Notes: a model not told the origin generated them from the letters alone. Positions 1-12,182 are shown, counted from the stretch's first letter. The stretch: 64,000 nt of DNA from Gadus chalcogrammus (GCF_026213295.1 NC_079432.1:10466376-10530375), one strand, 5' to 3'. A program made the numbers and translations.

Positions 1-547
1 TGAGACGTGACTGTTCAAGTAGAAAGTCATAGCGTGTTAAAAATAACATTACATTTATTTTGACAAATGTTTGCTTTTCCATAGTCTACGTTTCTAGGGT
101 CACACCCTTATTCTTAGCGAGAAAGAATGCCCACACACGAACACACACGCGCACACAGAAACACACACACATGCCAACACACACGCACATCCCACATACT
201 TTATACTTGATGCCAAATGGTGTATTTTCCACACAGTAAACGTCACTTGGTGAGCGATATATTTATAGATAAAAACAAAAACAAAAAAAAGTGTGATTCC
301 TGCCCTTCCTCTGAACATAAATACAACAGCAGCAGCTGAATAAATGTGGATCCACGCGCCAGACTGCCAAACCGCAACCAACAGGAAACAATTGTCTCAC
401 ACGTCACCCAGTTCATCTGCTGACGCGGGGATCAGAGGAGCCTGATGTAGGCTGTTGGCACGAGAGCTACGAGCAGCTTGGAGCATCTCTTGTTTGCCTG
501 TTGCCACAATACCGTCTCCATAGAACAATGCGCAATAAATAGGTAGG

Positions 548-614
548 CACTTTAGCACATAGCACTTTAGCACATAGCACTTTAGCACATAGCACTTTAG
601 CACATATCACTTTA
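548..614. repeat. 15-bp minisatellite, about 4.5 copies
   Basis: The unit CACTTTAGCACATAG repeats at 548, 563 and 578, with a last full copy ending in T at 593-607 and a partial copy after it. The copies are nearly identical. It creates an artificial repeating open frame on the minus strand. Confidence 0.95.
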
Positions 615-857
615 TCCACAAGTTCTAGTACAATAGGGCAATATGCAATGCAATATAATATTAACACTTGCACTTTATCCCGATACTGTAATTTTACCTA
701 CAGTCTATCAAGCTCCATGTTGTCGATGTTAAAATGGTTGGTTTGTCTGTTTCTTTTTGTTTTGTTGTCCTCTCCGTGCATGTTTTGAAAGCAATGATGC
801 ACTGTGCCCCAGACAAACTTCCCCACGGGGACAATGAAGCTTAACCTAACCTAACAT
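605..857 (+). mobile_element. Probable 3' tail of a degenerate LINE
   Basis: The stretch ends with CAGACAAACTTCCCCACGG, then GGACAATGAAGCTTAACC and a short (AACCT)n run. Fish LINE copies commonly end in a similar 'gacaaatttccccacgggg...aataaag' tail followed by a short tandem repeat. No open reading frame remains. The family was not assigned. Confidence 0.55.
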
Positions 858-1302
858 AACCATGGGAGAAACGAATGGGGGGGAATTAATACGTAATCGA
901 GTCCAGCGCCGTTCCGGCATCAGCCAAAACCAATGTGCTGCTTGCTGATTTGTGTTACCGTCACCCAATTCTAGCCATATCCTCGCCAACAGCAAGCTAA
1001 AAACAAATCCCTGGGAATGAGCCCGGTTCGCTAATTGCTTGCGGAAATGCCTCAAATGTGCTGATCCGCTATCTTAAGGACCACAGATGTGCCTTTCCTC
1101 GAACAAATTGGGTTCACCAAAATAGAAAGAAACAGGGCTTTTGGTAGGAAGCGAGAACCGAACTGAGACCAGCAGATAAAGAGAGGGGGGAGAAATGGTG
1201 GGAAGGTGGCAATGCATAGCCACTCGCAACCAGACCTCATGGAAGCGGTAGGCTCTATTTTTGTGATTGTCAGTGCGGATGGAGAGGGAGCGTTTGCGTT
1301 AC

Positions 1303-1366
1303 CCGGCTGGACACTGTGGCTGTCCGATTTCCTCACACTCCTGGTCCAGCCAGGTCTTCCCGCCGT
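1303..1366 (-). CDS. ENPP1/3-type phosphodiesterase, linker exon between SMB2 and catalytic domain
   Basis: This 64-nt exon reads, on the minus strand, as a residue split with the SMB2 exon (GAC, Asp) followed by GGKTWLDQECEEIG and QPQCPAG. It matches the segment that joins the second somatomedin-B domain to the phosphodiesterase domain in ENPP1, ENPP2 and ENPP3, where the family has W-x(4)-C then CPxGF. The acceptor is ctgcag ending at 1367 and the donor is GTAACG starting at 1302. The incoming phase (1) fits the SMB2 exon exactly. The outgoing phase is 2, so the expected Gly codon is completed in the next exon. That exon, which would carry the F-S-x-D-G-F catalytic start, was not seen in bases 1-1302 and should lie off the left edge. 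The exon was found by its splice sites and family motif, because it is too short for a long open frame. Confidence 0.85.
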
Positions 1367-2373
1367 CTGCAGAGGCAAAGGGAGGGTCAAGGGTCAGTGG
1401 GAGGGTTAGAGGTCAGGCGTTAGAGGTCAGCGATGATGCCTCACACAAGATTAATGTATATGAGCAGGAGGCTACTAATAACAGATAATACAGTCCATTG
1501 GTATTTTTTTTACAACTTTTCTAGCAATATGCTTGAAAAGGAGAATGTACCACGTTCAGATTTTTAGGAAAACATTACGGGCGACAGTGAAACTAAAGTA
1601 ACCACTTCAATTGACTTTTAATGAGCAGTAACACATTGTGGAGAGCGGAGCATTGTTCTTTGTGGTAACGACATGACTGAAGACGGGGGGGGTGGGTGAC
1701 AACACAGCTTCTGCGTTCCTCAGAAGATGCCTCTTCCTGCTGAGGCTTCGGCGTTCACCGTTTACTAGGGTGGGACCAGACGAGGTTAGCCAAGAGAGGG
1801 AACTACTTGGCACAAACGACTTACAGATGGGGGAAAAAAAAGGATCTGAGAGGAGTACATACGTTCAGCTTGAGGCATGGAACATGTGCCCTGACTCATA
1901 GGTTTATTTCGGGCGTTATTAAAAAAATAAATAGGAAACGGCTTGTGAAATGTCTAACGGTATCTCCAGTTGAAGGAACTGAAGCGATGTTTTCTCACAC
2001 AGCTTGAGATATGACAGCAAAAGGTGTTAGCCACCAGAGCTACGCACTGGTTGTTGTCTGCACCGTGATTAATCGTTCTGCTTCCGTGGCTCTCTACAGA
2101 CCGAACAGAACTCAATGCCATCTGGAGATCTTCACGATGTGCACATGATGCGTTGTACGAGTCCCCCCTGTTCCATCGGCCCCGTGCTGTCTTCACAGTC
2201 GCAAATGTCGAGGCAGAAGTGAACCGCGATACAGAGAGGAAAGGAGTGCTCAGTGATCCTCCGGGGACTGTTCAACACACGCGTGGAGCTCACCCTATAC
2301 CCAGCAGGCCGTCTGAGCACTCTCAGCACTCTTCCTTAGGACACGACCCTTTGATTAAAACATGTCAGGCACC

Positions 2374-2395
2374 GGGGGGGGGGGGGGGGGGGGGG
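2374..2395 (+). repeat. 22-base poly-G run
   Basis: An uninterrupted G homopolymer, which is C on the transcribed ENPP sense strand, inside the SMB2-linker intron. Confidence 0.95.
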
Positions 2396-2645
2396 ACCCA
2401 GCCCACCTCAGTCTTGCTTTATATGTGCTGATCTGTTCTCCTTGCTTGCGTTGTCCTTGGTTCACCCTGTCTAGGAAGTATAAGCTGTCCTCTGCGTTGT
2501 TGAGACAAAATGCTGATCAATCCAATATTTCCTTTGTACTTTTATTGTTATGTGTACACATGTTTTGCATTTGGACTTTCTTATGTTTTGAATGTTACTC
2601 TCTTGTTTTCCAATGATGCCAGAGGGACTGTTTTGGATCTATTTT

Positions 2646-2750
<105 letters not shown>

Positions 2751-2779
2751 CTGAGGGCGAGGCTGAGGTCAGAGCCCAC

Positions 2780-2905
2780 CTTGACAAAGGCTCTTGTAGT
2801 TAACACAGCAGTCGCCCTCTTGCAAGCAGTCGTCCGAGCAGGAGCACAGACCGTAGGACAACCTCTGCTCGCCACAGCGGGACCTGCTGCAGTTCAATCG
2901 CCAGA
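2780..2905 (-). CDS. ENPP1/3-type phosphodiesterase, second somatomedin-B domain exon
   Basis: A 126-nt phase 1-1 exon encodes one somatomedin-B domain. The visible order is [24 protein letters not shown], then [11 protein letters not shown], which gives the eight-cysteine SMB pattern. CGEQRL and [10 protein letters not shown] are closer to ENPP1/ENPP3 than to autotaxin (ENPP2). SMB domains are disulfide knots next to the catalytic domain of these ecto-enzymes, which hydrolyse extracellular nucleotides. The acceptor (cccatcag ending at 2906) is preceded on the minus strand by a long CT-rich tract (plus-strand GA run, 2911-2998). The donor (GTGGGC from 2779) is followed about 28 nt later by a (CA)n array on the minus strand. 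The next exon downstream is 1303-1366. Confidence 0.92.
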
Positions 2906-2910
2906 CTGAT

Positions 2911-2998
2911 GGGAGAGAGAGGGAGAGCGAGGAGGAGGGAGGGAAGGACGAGAGAGAGAGAGAGAGCGACAGAGAGAGAGAGACAGAGACAGAGAGAT
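2911..2998 (+). repeat. GA-rich purine tract
   Basis: GA and GGA repeats. On the ENPP strand this is a CT-rich tract directly upstream of the SMB2 acceptor and probably serves as its polypyrimidine tract. Confidence 0.85.
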
Positions 2999-3171
2999 GT
3001 GAATGAAAAATCATGAACATGGAAAACAACTAACTATTCAGTCATTTGTGACTTTCAAATCAATCTGTCCTTTATCACTATCAAGCCACTCCATCAGGGC
3101 AGAGAGAGGGTGGTCCCATGTGTTACCTTACTAGAACATGACAGATGGATAGATCAAGAGCATCTCAAAAG

Positions 3172-3392
3172 GTAAATGGACTGCTTATATATATATATAT
3201 ATGGCACTTTCACTATGAGTGTGGTCGTTCGAAGCGCTTTACAATTATTGCCTCAACACACCTCAACCCTTGACTTGGAAGAGCTGGGATATCAAACTAG
3301 CAACCTTCCGCTCACCAGGCTACCTGCTCTACCTGAGGCACTGGCACTAAAATGTGACCCAAAATGTGAACCCCCTTGTCGATTTCCCTCCA
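3172..3392. mobile_element. Degenerate copy of a dispersed teleost repeat
   Basis: It starts GTAAATGGACTGCTTATA, followed by AAGCGCTTTACAATTATTGC, GAGCTGGGAT, AGCAACCTTCCG and CTGCTCTACCTGAGGC. These blocks, in this order, are typical of a very common fish interspersed repeat. I cannot name its family. A short (TA)n has expanded near the start. Confidence 0.6.
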
Positions 3393-4383
3393 CCTCTTTT
3401 CAGTACAACCACTGGGTACTTTCTCCACCACGATCCCCAAGGGTTGTGTGTTGCTGACTGGCGCTATGAGGGATGGTTGTCTCTATCATGGAAGTGGGAA
3501 AGAAGAAGCCCCGCGTTCAACCTCTGTCTGGGCCAGAGACTGAGGGTTGGAAACATGCCCTGCAGCTGAGGCAGGTTGCTGTGGTAGGGGATTCAAAAGA
3601 ATCACACACACATTCTCTCTCTCTAGCACACCCAAACAATTAACAAACACACGCATACACATACTCTAAAATCTTGCAAAAGAGTTGTTGCAGGAAGGAA
3701 ACGGTGAAAACGTGAGGAGTGCCAGGATAAGTGTGTTGTGTTGGACGACAGAAAGCTTAGCTTAGTGTTATCTAAAAGATTTGGGTTAATGAGGGTTGAG
3801 ATTGTAGGATTTCAGAGCAAGACTTCCCCTTGAGCAAGACTTTGTAAGACACAATAACAAACGTACAAGGGTAAAAAAAAGTGTTTTTCAGTAGGGATCA
3901 TTTCCAAGATTCTGTCAGACAATTATAATAACAATCAGTGGCATAAACAAGCACCTTTAAAGGACGTACGTTGACGGGGCGCTATTGGCCATGCAGGGTA
4001 ATCAGGCTGGCTCTGATTAGCTGTGTCTCTAACCAATTGTGTAAGGAGGCATTTTGGTCTGCGCTGATTGATAACTTTAAGAATCTGAAATCCCTGTAGA
4101 TGTTCCAGACTCATGTGTATTTGTGTCTTGGTTTGGCTAGGTATTTTGGGGGCAATTATATATCTATAAATATAAAAAACGTTTTATTTTTTCGTGAGGG
4201 GAGTGAAAGAGCCAGGACAAAAACAAAAATCTAACAGTATTAGGCAAAGAGCAAACCAAGCATTTTGTTTTTAGCGTATGGCTGCCATGTTGACTGGCTG
4301 GTAAATATAACCCTGGGCATCACATAAAGAGGAGGAGACGCCAGGGCATGCTAAAATGTGTGTGTATGTATGTCTGTGTGTGT

Positions 4384-4403
4384 GGGGGGGGGGGGGGGGG
4401 GGG
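4384..4403 (+). repeat. 20-base poly-G run
   Basis: A G homopolymer following (TG)n, in the intron between the SMB1 and SMB2 exons. Confidence 0.93.
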
Positions 4404-4708
4404 CGGCAGGGGGGACAGATCAGCCGCCCACGCTGACCACAGCCAGCTCTTTAAATGGGAGACGGGTATTTTTCCGGCGGCGCTGGTTTGCAGCAGACAG
4501 AAGGCCTCACGTCTCTGCCCACGGCTCATCCAGAGCTTCTCCTTTCCAGAACATTCCTGGCCAGCCTCAGACTCATGTTTACGTTACAGGCTTCGTGGGA
4601 CACATGCATTTCGGGGGGCCAGAGTGAACGTACCTGTCAGGAGATCCATGGACTAAGTGTAATAACACGCATGTGCTTTTGGTCATAAGCCTCTGAACCA
4701 TTTAGCAA

Positions 4709-4891
<183 letters not shown>

Positions 4892-5269
4892 ATGCACCTC
4901 TTGCACTGAACTGCCTGAACTGCTCTCTCTACCCCCTTCTCACTGTGTCTTTGGCTGCAGCTCTTTATATCTCTTTCCAAGTGTCTGCACGGTAACTTGA
5001 CTCTTCTCCCTTCCTTCCTTCCTTCCTTCCCTCCTAAATACTGCTGTAAATACACATGGTTTTCTGTGTCTGAGGCATCCAGGAAAGGGGGGGCGTCCAC
5101 TGCCCTTGGACTATCGTGTGTGTGTGTGTGTCTGTGTATGTATGTAGTATGTAGTATGTATCTATGCATGTGAATGTGGTTGTGTGTGTTTGTGTGTGCA
5201 TGTGTGTGTATGTGTATGTGTTTTTGAGTGCGTGTATGTATATATGTAAATATATATATATATATGTAA

Positions 5270-5437
5270 ACGGAACCTCAAAACCCATCTCTTTAAAAGA
5301 GCATTTAGCTAAACTTTCTTTGAGGTTCCCCCTTTTTAATAGTTTTTTTGGTATTTTTTTCTCTGAAGCACTTTGAGATTCTTGAATATAAAGTGCATTA
5401 TAAATACAATTTATTATTATTATTATTATATGTGTGT
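5270..5437 (+). mobile_element. LINE/SINE 3' tail ending in (TTA)n
   Basis: It contains CTTTGAGATTCTTGAATA, AAAGTGCATTATAAATAC and then (ATT)n. This is the usual 3' end of L2-like teleost LINEs and the SINEs that share their tails. No coding part is present. Confidence 0.65.
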
Positions 5438-5692
5438 GTGTATATATGTTTGCGTATTTGTATGTAGAAATGTATACATGTGTGTGTGTGTGTTAGATTA
5501 TATATTTGTTTGTTTCTGCCAGTATATGTGCATGCGTGCGCATGTGTGGAGATGTGTATATGTTAGTGTGTGTGTGTGTGTGTGTGCGTGTGTGTTTGTT
5601 TGTCTGCGTGTGTGTGAGTGTCAGTGTGTGCGTGTGTGTGTGTGTGTGTGCCAGTATATGTGCATGTGTGCGCATGTGTGGAGATGTATATG

Positions 5693-5728
<36 letters not shown>

Positions 5729-5760
5729 CGTGCGTATGTGCCTGTGTGCGTGCGTGCGTG

Positions 5761-5836
<76 letters not shown>

Positions 5837-5925
5837 TGTGTGTGCGTGCGTGTGTGTGTGTGTGTGTGTGAGTGTGCGCGTGCGTGCGCGTGCGTGCGCG
5901 TGCGTGCGTGTGTGTGCGTGTGTTC
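5431..5925 (+). repeat. Compound (TG)n/(TGCG)n array, about 490 bp
   Basis: Mostly TG with TGCG blocks. A segment with CAGTATATGTGCATG is repeated near 5519 and 5651. The array ends four bases before the SMB1 exon donor region, so on the ENPP strand the intron starts with GTGAGA and then runs straight into (CA)n. Confidence 0.95.
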
Positions 5926-5929
5926 TCAC

Positions 5930-6055
5930 CAGGCGCCTGGCAGAGCTCCTCATAGTCCCGGCAGCAGGTCCCGGCCGCCTCACAGGTGGGCTCACAGTGG
6001 CAGGAGGCGGACGCGCCGCTGCGGGCCGCCGCACAGCGGTTCCTGCAGCTGCTCA
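5930..6055 (-). CDS. ENPP1/3-type phosphodiesterase, first somatomedin-B domain exon
   Basis: A 126-nt phase 1-1 exon encodes the first somatomedin-B domain: VSSCRNRC, an Ala/Ser-rich loop of ten residues, [14 protein letters not shown], then [10 protein letters not shown]. The eight cysteines are all present. The ten-residue loop between the second and third cysteine matches the length in ENPP2 and ENPP3, as I recall them, rather than the shorter loop of ENPP1. The acceptor is ttgcag ending at 6056 and the donor is GTGAGA from 5929. On the minus strand the exon is preceded by about 460 bp of (TG)-rich repeat and followed by about 490 bp of (CA)-rich repeat, with almost no unique intron sequence at either splice site. 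Confidence 0.92.
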
Positions 6056-6058
6056 CTG

Positions 6059-6292
6059 CAACCACACACACACACACAGACAGACATGGTTACACACACA
6101 CACACACACACATGGTTAAACACACACACAGTTATACACACACAAACACACACACACGGTTAAACAGTACACACACACGCACACATGGTTACACACAGTT
6201 ATACACACTCACACACACACACACACACAAACACATAGTTACACACACACACACACACACACATACATGGTTACAGACACACCCACATGGTT

Positions 6293-6338
<46 letters not shown>

Positions 6339-6518
6339 TCGCACATGGTTACAGACACAAACACACATGGTTACACATGCTCACACATACAGACATACTT
6401 GCAGGCACGTGTTTACATGCACTCACACACACACGCACACAAAGTCACAGTCACTCGCACGTGTATACACAAACACACACACACACACACACAAACACAC
6501 ACATACACACACACACAG
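6059..6518 (+). repeat. Compound (CA)n array with ATGGTTA interruptions, about 460 bp
   Basis: CA repeats broken by recurring ATGGTTACA and AGTTA motifs. It begins at the SMB1 acceptor and is opposite in polarity to 5431-5925. Confidence 0.95.
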
Positions 6519-6718
6519 GTTTGGGGATAAGGAAGGGGTAGGGGTCAAGGGTCAAAAAGCTGCAGACCCGGATAATGAATAAAGACAAACATGGCTTTTG
6601 GAGAAACGCCATCACTTCTTAGGTTATATTATTTGTAGTACATAAAAGAAAAGCAAGGGTCAATGATGTGCACGAGCCAAGAGGAAATCCTGGTTGTGAA
6701 TCGCTGCTGTTGAATCAC

Positions 6719-6779
6719 CGTGCGGCCTCATAGATAACACGAAGGCCAGGATGGTGGCGAGAAGACACAGCAGCAGCAC
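6719..6779 (-). CDS. ENPP1/3-type phosphodiesterase, transmembrane anchor exon
   Basis: A short exon reads VLLLCLLATILAFVLSMRPH on the minus strand, a hydrophobic helix followed by basic residues. It then splices in phase 1 to the SMB1 exon to give [12 protein letters not shown]. In ENPP1 and ENPP3, type II membrane proteins, the single transmembrane segment lies just before SMB1, and LLATILAF resembles the ENPP1 anchor. The acceptor is tgctgcag ending at 6780 and the donor is GTGATT from 6718. The cytoplasmic first exon must lie to the right and was not recognised. The evidence is hydrophobicity, phase and position, so it is weaker than for the cysteine-rich exons. Confidence 0.72.
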
Positions 6780-8367
6780 CTGCAGCACACAAACAACAAA
6801 AACATCATTCAATGATCCTCCACTGCAGTTGTTTTCTTAATGAAAGCAGGTTTCTCAATGCCCTTTCATTTACCTCAAATAATCTCCTTAAATCTCAATG
6901 AAACGATGCGTCCCCATGCAAAGCTTTGAACATTAACATGTTTCCAGTACAACCTGTGAACCACTGCCTGGAAAGCCCTTCCCGTACTACCCTCTATGTA
7001 CTACTATGATCGTACTCTTTTAGGATACCCTTTCTATTCTGGTAACGTAATGTAATGGATGCGGTCAAAGTCAATGTGTTTTATTATCAAATGTGGAGTA
7101 AAACGTGGTTGCTCTGCCCAATTAAACTCGCACGACAAGGCAAGGGTCATCAAAAACATCATAAAATAGTACTGACATTACATAAAAAAACACACGACAA
7201 ACAGCAGCAAAAACTTCAAAAAAACAAGAATCAAACGCAATAGCAGGGTGAGATCCTGACCTCCATTTATCATAAGGTAAACAGTATGCATGCATGTCCT
7301 GGTGGCGTGCATGTTGGGTGGGGAGGGAAAGCCCCTTAGAAGTAGGGACTTAGAGGATGTGTTGGACATCAGTGGGAAAGCAAAGCCAGAGACCAGGGCT
7401 ATTGGGACCATCTGTCGTTAATGCAATAACAGAGTCCCCGAGTCTGAAACCCTGAGGAGATCAGAAGCTTCTGTGTTTAGGGCTATAACAGATACGGAAC
7501 ACAAGTAATATAAGGGTGCAAATTGTATAAACAGATCTGTGTTGTCTATAATCGGCAAAAGAGTCAGGAATAATGAGAAGCTACGATGTGTGCAACCTAA
7601 GAATATAATGAATTGAAGATCAAAAGGCCTAGCTGCTCTTGCTGAAAGTTGGAGCTCAGTGAACTGTTGAGGAGTTCAGTCACAGGGCCATTCTGTGCCC
7701 CTGTGAGATGGGGTCCGCTGACTATGATAAATGACTAACCATGAAGGAACATCCATTATCTGATCATTAACATCCATGTGTTTTTGGATGTGGCTGACAT
7801 TTTCATTTTATTCGCTTATCATTAACCTTGGAACTAAGCTCAGAGTACCAGGGCCTCTCCAGTCTTCTCTCTTCGACCGTCTCTGTTCCCATGATGTGCA
7901 AGAATTTAATTACAAGTCACGTCTAACACAGTGTTCTTGATAAAAAGCAATTGAACGCAATCCGGAAGCCCATTCACAGTTACTGATATGTCAGAACAAA
8001 TATGTCAAATTTGTCAATGATTATGTTGTGGTTTGATTGAACGAAGAAGCTATTTCAAATACCTAAACTGCCAAATGTCATACCATCGCAAAAAGATGTG
8101 CTGCTGCGAATGATTGACAATTGATTGCGGAATCCAGAAATCCAAAGGACAATGATTCAACGCTTCACAAGCCACCGTCAGACTGTTCCTTTTTTAGACT
8201 CTTTCATGCGACTGTGTGTCTCTCGTTACCCCAGGGAGCCGTACAAACCCTCGGCACAATTAAAACACACAATACAATAGTTTTGTGCACCACCAAGTAT
8301 TTCTAATTGCCTTGCTCAAAAGACTTTAGAGGACACTAACAACTTTGGTCACATAACTTCTCCAGTG

Positions 8368-8444
8368 TGTGTGCGTGTGTGTGTGTATGTGTGCATGTGC
8401 GTGTGTGTGCGTCTGTGTGTGCGTGTGTGTGTGTGCATGTGCAC
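8368..8444 (+). repeat. Imperfect (GT)n array
   Basis: GT with GC and AT interruptions. It pairs in inverted orientation with the (CA)n array at 8604-8763. Confidence 0.9.
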
Positions 8445-8601
8445 GGCTGTGTGGTGCGCCCGCAAGTTGGACTCTCTCATGGTCTTTGACCGCCTTTTCA
8501 ATGTCAATTTCCAAAAGTTCCATGAAAACAATTTCATAAGAGCTTTTCCACATAAAATAAGTTTGGTTGCTCTTTAATTGAAAAGCCTGGATGTATAGAA
8601 G

Positions 8602-8763
<162 letters not shown>

Positions 8764-10412
8764 CCCCCACACATACCCACACCCACACACTAGCAGCAGT
8801 TTCAAGCTGCAGGCCTCCTCCTTTGACCGGGGAAGGCTGCTTCCAGCGTGGCGATGGGGCTTTGTAATTACACTGGGTGGTTCAAAGGCAGCTTGGGGAG
8901 TTCAGACATAAATAAAGCTAATGATAGAAAAAGGGGGGTCCCCTCTCATTGATAAACCCAACGGTGGGTGGACGCGATGTTTGCTCAATAAACGCAAGGG
9001 CGCAGGTCTTAGCGGTTTGCTGCCAAGACTACTGATGCCTATGGCTCTGACTTAATGTGAGTGAAATCCGCACAGAAAACATTTCCTGAAAGAAGCCATC
9101 CATGCAAATGTGTATCACAATTCCATCCTTGTTTCTGCTTATCTACTATGGTGGTAACAGGGCCAATAAAACAGTCCAGCTGTCCCTTTCCGCCTGGTAG
9201 CTAGCTCCCAACATTGGACTCAGTTTACGCTTACACGACGCCGCCTGCGATTAACCAAGCAATGAAAAGCTTCCAAAAGTAATCGAACCAAAAGCAATGA
9301 TAAACCAAGTGAACCCGTCCATCCACATGGGCGATCGAACATTCACACTTCTTCAAATAAGACACCAATGGGGATGTGAGGGCCGACCACCGCAGGTAAA
9401 TCTGGATTCCGATCGATTGACACGCTCCTCCAAGCTCTAACCAGACACATCCGTACGGCGTGTGGGTTGCAGACAGAGCGTCACCTTGAGACGTCCGACG
9501 CACACAGGTGGGCAGGGAGGGGAAATGAAAGTGAGGTCCTCTGGGAATAGCCTGCCTGGGTTTTCAGACGTCATAGCATGTGTGGTGGAAACCAAATAGT
9601 CTGAATCTTGGAGATATTTATTATTAAAGTGGGTTCAACAAGGATCCGATTGTACCACACAAACTCAAATTGGGAGTGAAATTGTAAATCAGCACAGATT
9701 GAATTCAGTTATTTTTCCATCCGATTGTTCATCAACAATCTCATTAGTCTGCACTTGCTTGTGAATGACCTCACTGGTTCCATGGCGCCATTAGTGCCAT
9801 TTGGAGCAGAAACACACTGAGAAAAGTTTTTTCATCTACAGATTTAGTAAACTTCTGCATTGCAACACTCAGCAACTGGAACTTGGCCCTAACCCCAGAT
9901 GTTTGCTAGAGAGACTCCTGACAAGAGGATTAAGCTGTCTACACATTGCAGTTTTCCCTTTACCACATTTATTGATTCATGTTAAATAAAGCAGAGGTCT
10001 ACGAACACCTCTGCAAAAGTATCAAGTGACAGGTGAAGGTGGTTTTGGTAGGATCCGGTAGTAGACCTGAATTAGTTAGAGGTATGTGTTCATCCAAATT
10101 AAACTGAACAGGACATTATTTGTGAGAAACCTGTAATATGAATAAATAAGATATTAATGTTTCATAACACCCATTCTCAAACAAGAAACAGAGGGGGCGA
10201 TTATGAACATGACTGATGGGTTGGTTTCATTCTGCATGGTCACCTGTAGTCTTGCATGAAAATACATGGAAGTGTGTTGTAGAAAATACATAGTGAATAA
10301 AATGTTGAATTGGAAAGTGTGCATGGATTTAAACTGAAGGATAAACAAATTTTGTGTCTACAGGAAGTTTATAGGCAATTGGTTTAAAAAATTATAATAT
10401 AAAAAATGGAAA

Positions 10413-10440
10413 CCTATATACAGTATATATATACATACAT

Positions 10441-10492
<52 letters not shown>

Positions 10493-10498
10493 ATATAC
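10413..10498 (+). repeat. (TA)n/(CATA)n array
   Basis: TA dinucleotides with a CATACATACACACAC centre. AT-rich and self-complementary. Confidence 0.9.
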
Positions 10499-10888
10499 TT
10501 ACACCAAACACAACAATACCGCTCATTCATAAATCCCTTGAATATTTCAAAATGTCAACTTCACAAGCAACCAGCTGTCACTGAAATTTAAAAGTATGAA
10601 TTAAAAGCACATTTTACGCATATAACAGAATAACCAGTGGAGTGGAGTCAAGATACAGTCCATAACATGCTATAATAACGTAGGTAGGTTCCGTACCCCA
10701 GTTATGACTTTCCATTTGAGGGAACTTTTCCATTTGTGTCCATTGTGTCCTGAGTTACTTTCCATAGTTGGCGCCCCGAATAAACTGGCGGCTTGCTCTG
10801 CGGATCCGTCCAATTCTTTGACTTCTTTGGTGTTCATGACGGTCAACTCTAAACACCGTGGATGTACAGTATGTATTCACCTGGGAGC

Positions 10889-10906
10889 CTAGTCAATATT
10901 GACTAG
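10889..10906. repeat. 18-bp perfect palindrome
   Basis: CTAGTCAATATTGACTAG is its own reverse complement. No neighbouring gene explains it. Confidence 0.9.
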
Positions 10907-11822
10907 CGGGATCCCACCGATATCCCTGACACTGAGTCGCCTCCTGTAAGTAAAGAACTTTATTTTGAAGTAGGACCGCCTTATTCTTGACGCGGGCCTA
11001 TCCAAATGTGCATTTAGGAAGTAGCGTGCGTAAATTGATAAGGGAGTCGTTAACCGAGTTCCGACTCCGAGCCGGATCCCAGACGTTCCACGTTTATCTA
11101 TATCTGTCGAAACCTTTCGACGTTATCTTTATTACTCTATGTGTGAAGTCATTATGGACCTACTCACGATAGGGCTACGATGACAAAACATGTTATCATA
11201 AGTTACGAAGATAGGAAGTTAGTCGAATGTAAATAAGCAATAGATGCTCAGAGAAGTATTTTTCAAGTTTTCTTTTAAACTGGCATGAGTCGCTGCCGCC
11301 ACCAACTGGTCACTACTTGTAATATGTTTTGCTGTTCAGCCTACTGGACTGACTGGACAATTTATGTCATGCATTTTAATAACTATGAACTCTCTACTAT
11401 TTAACCTAATTTACATATTTAACCTTGTATAGCATTTTAGAGGTAGAAAAAAGCCCACTACGTTAAATACAATACATTGTTATTGTAATAACACACAATT
11501 CAGCCATATGATAGTGAGTTTTCCTTACACGGTTAGGGCGACATGAATCCAATTTCAGAAAGAATAAATGTACAATACTTGTATCATACATGCAATATTT
11601 CCTCACTTATCACTGCCCGATACACAGTTACACATGAAGTGCAACTGGTGAGGTCCAGTTCTCCCCTGGAGCCACTCAGAGCCCATGGTGTGACACCGGA
11701 GATCACATCATGTTGTATCTGCACTCATCCTAACCTCTGACCCCTGGCTGTTCTCACTGCTCAAGCTCAATTATGTACCCCACTGTGTGTGTGTTTGAGT
11801 GTGTTTGAGAACTTTGAGTGTA

Positions 11823-11853
<31 letters not shown>

Positions 11854-11867
11854 GTGTTAAAGTTCAA

Positions 11868-12182
11868 GTCCAAGTCTTTCATTGTCAATGCGCAGAATTC
11901 ACATTGACAATATACAGTATACTGGAAAGTATATTAAATGGTAAAAATATAGCTGAGAAAATAAACAAAATCCTATTATATCCAAAATGCAATAATGTTC
12001 AGACCCAGTTATATGCAAAAGTCATAGTTCTGTGCAATCATGAGGTAGATTACCAAATGATGTAGGTTGATAAGGTTATAAAGTGCCTTGTGAAGGTAAG
12101 AACCCACAGCCGGTTGAGAAGCCTGAAGGCCCTAGGATAGAAACTGTCCTCCAGTATCGCCTGCCAGACGGCAGCACAGAGA
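11868..12182 (+). mobile_element. Degenerate dispersed repeat ending in the 'CCTGCCAGACGGCAGCA' motif
   Basis: It contains AAGTCTTTCATTGTCAATG, later GAGAAGCCTGAAGGCCC, GATAGAAACTGTCCT and CCTGCCAGACGGCAGCA. Fish genomes carry many copies of a repeat with these blocks in this order. The family was not assigned. A (GT)n array follows directly. Confidence 0.55.

Larger units (their letters stand above)
1..1302. other. Left edge: ENPP intron with minisatellite and LINE-like tail
   Basis: No ENPP catalytic exon is visible. The segment carries a short CA-rich patch (about 130-190), a 15-bp minisatellite (548-614) and a sequence resembling the 3' tail of a fish LINE (about 605-857). Confidence 0.6.

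Noticed and set aside
1..1302. ENPP catalytic exon (F-S-x-D-G-F motif)
   Set aside because: I looked on the minus strand and did not find it. It should lie beyond the left edge.
2132..2329. Cys-containing minus-strand frame between SMB2 and linker exons
   Set aside because: The flanking ENPP exons already join in phase, and the cysteine spacing does not fit an SMB domain.
5493..6077. Long open frames of Thr-His or Val-Cys repeats, here and at every CA/GT array
   Set aside because: They are translations of (CA)n/(GT)n. Only the 126-bp SMB1 exon inside this one is coding.
8440..8600. First exon of the ENPP gene (MELLEIDIEKA...)
   Set aside because: It is positioned suitably, but no acceptable GT donor in phase 0 follows. 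It is kept only as a finding.
10740..11210. Possible LTR with a primer-binding-site-like TTGGCGCCCCGAATA at about 10769
   Set aside because: No paired LTR, polypurine tract or retroviral coding remnant was found nearby. The match is short.
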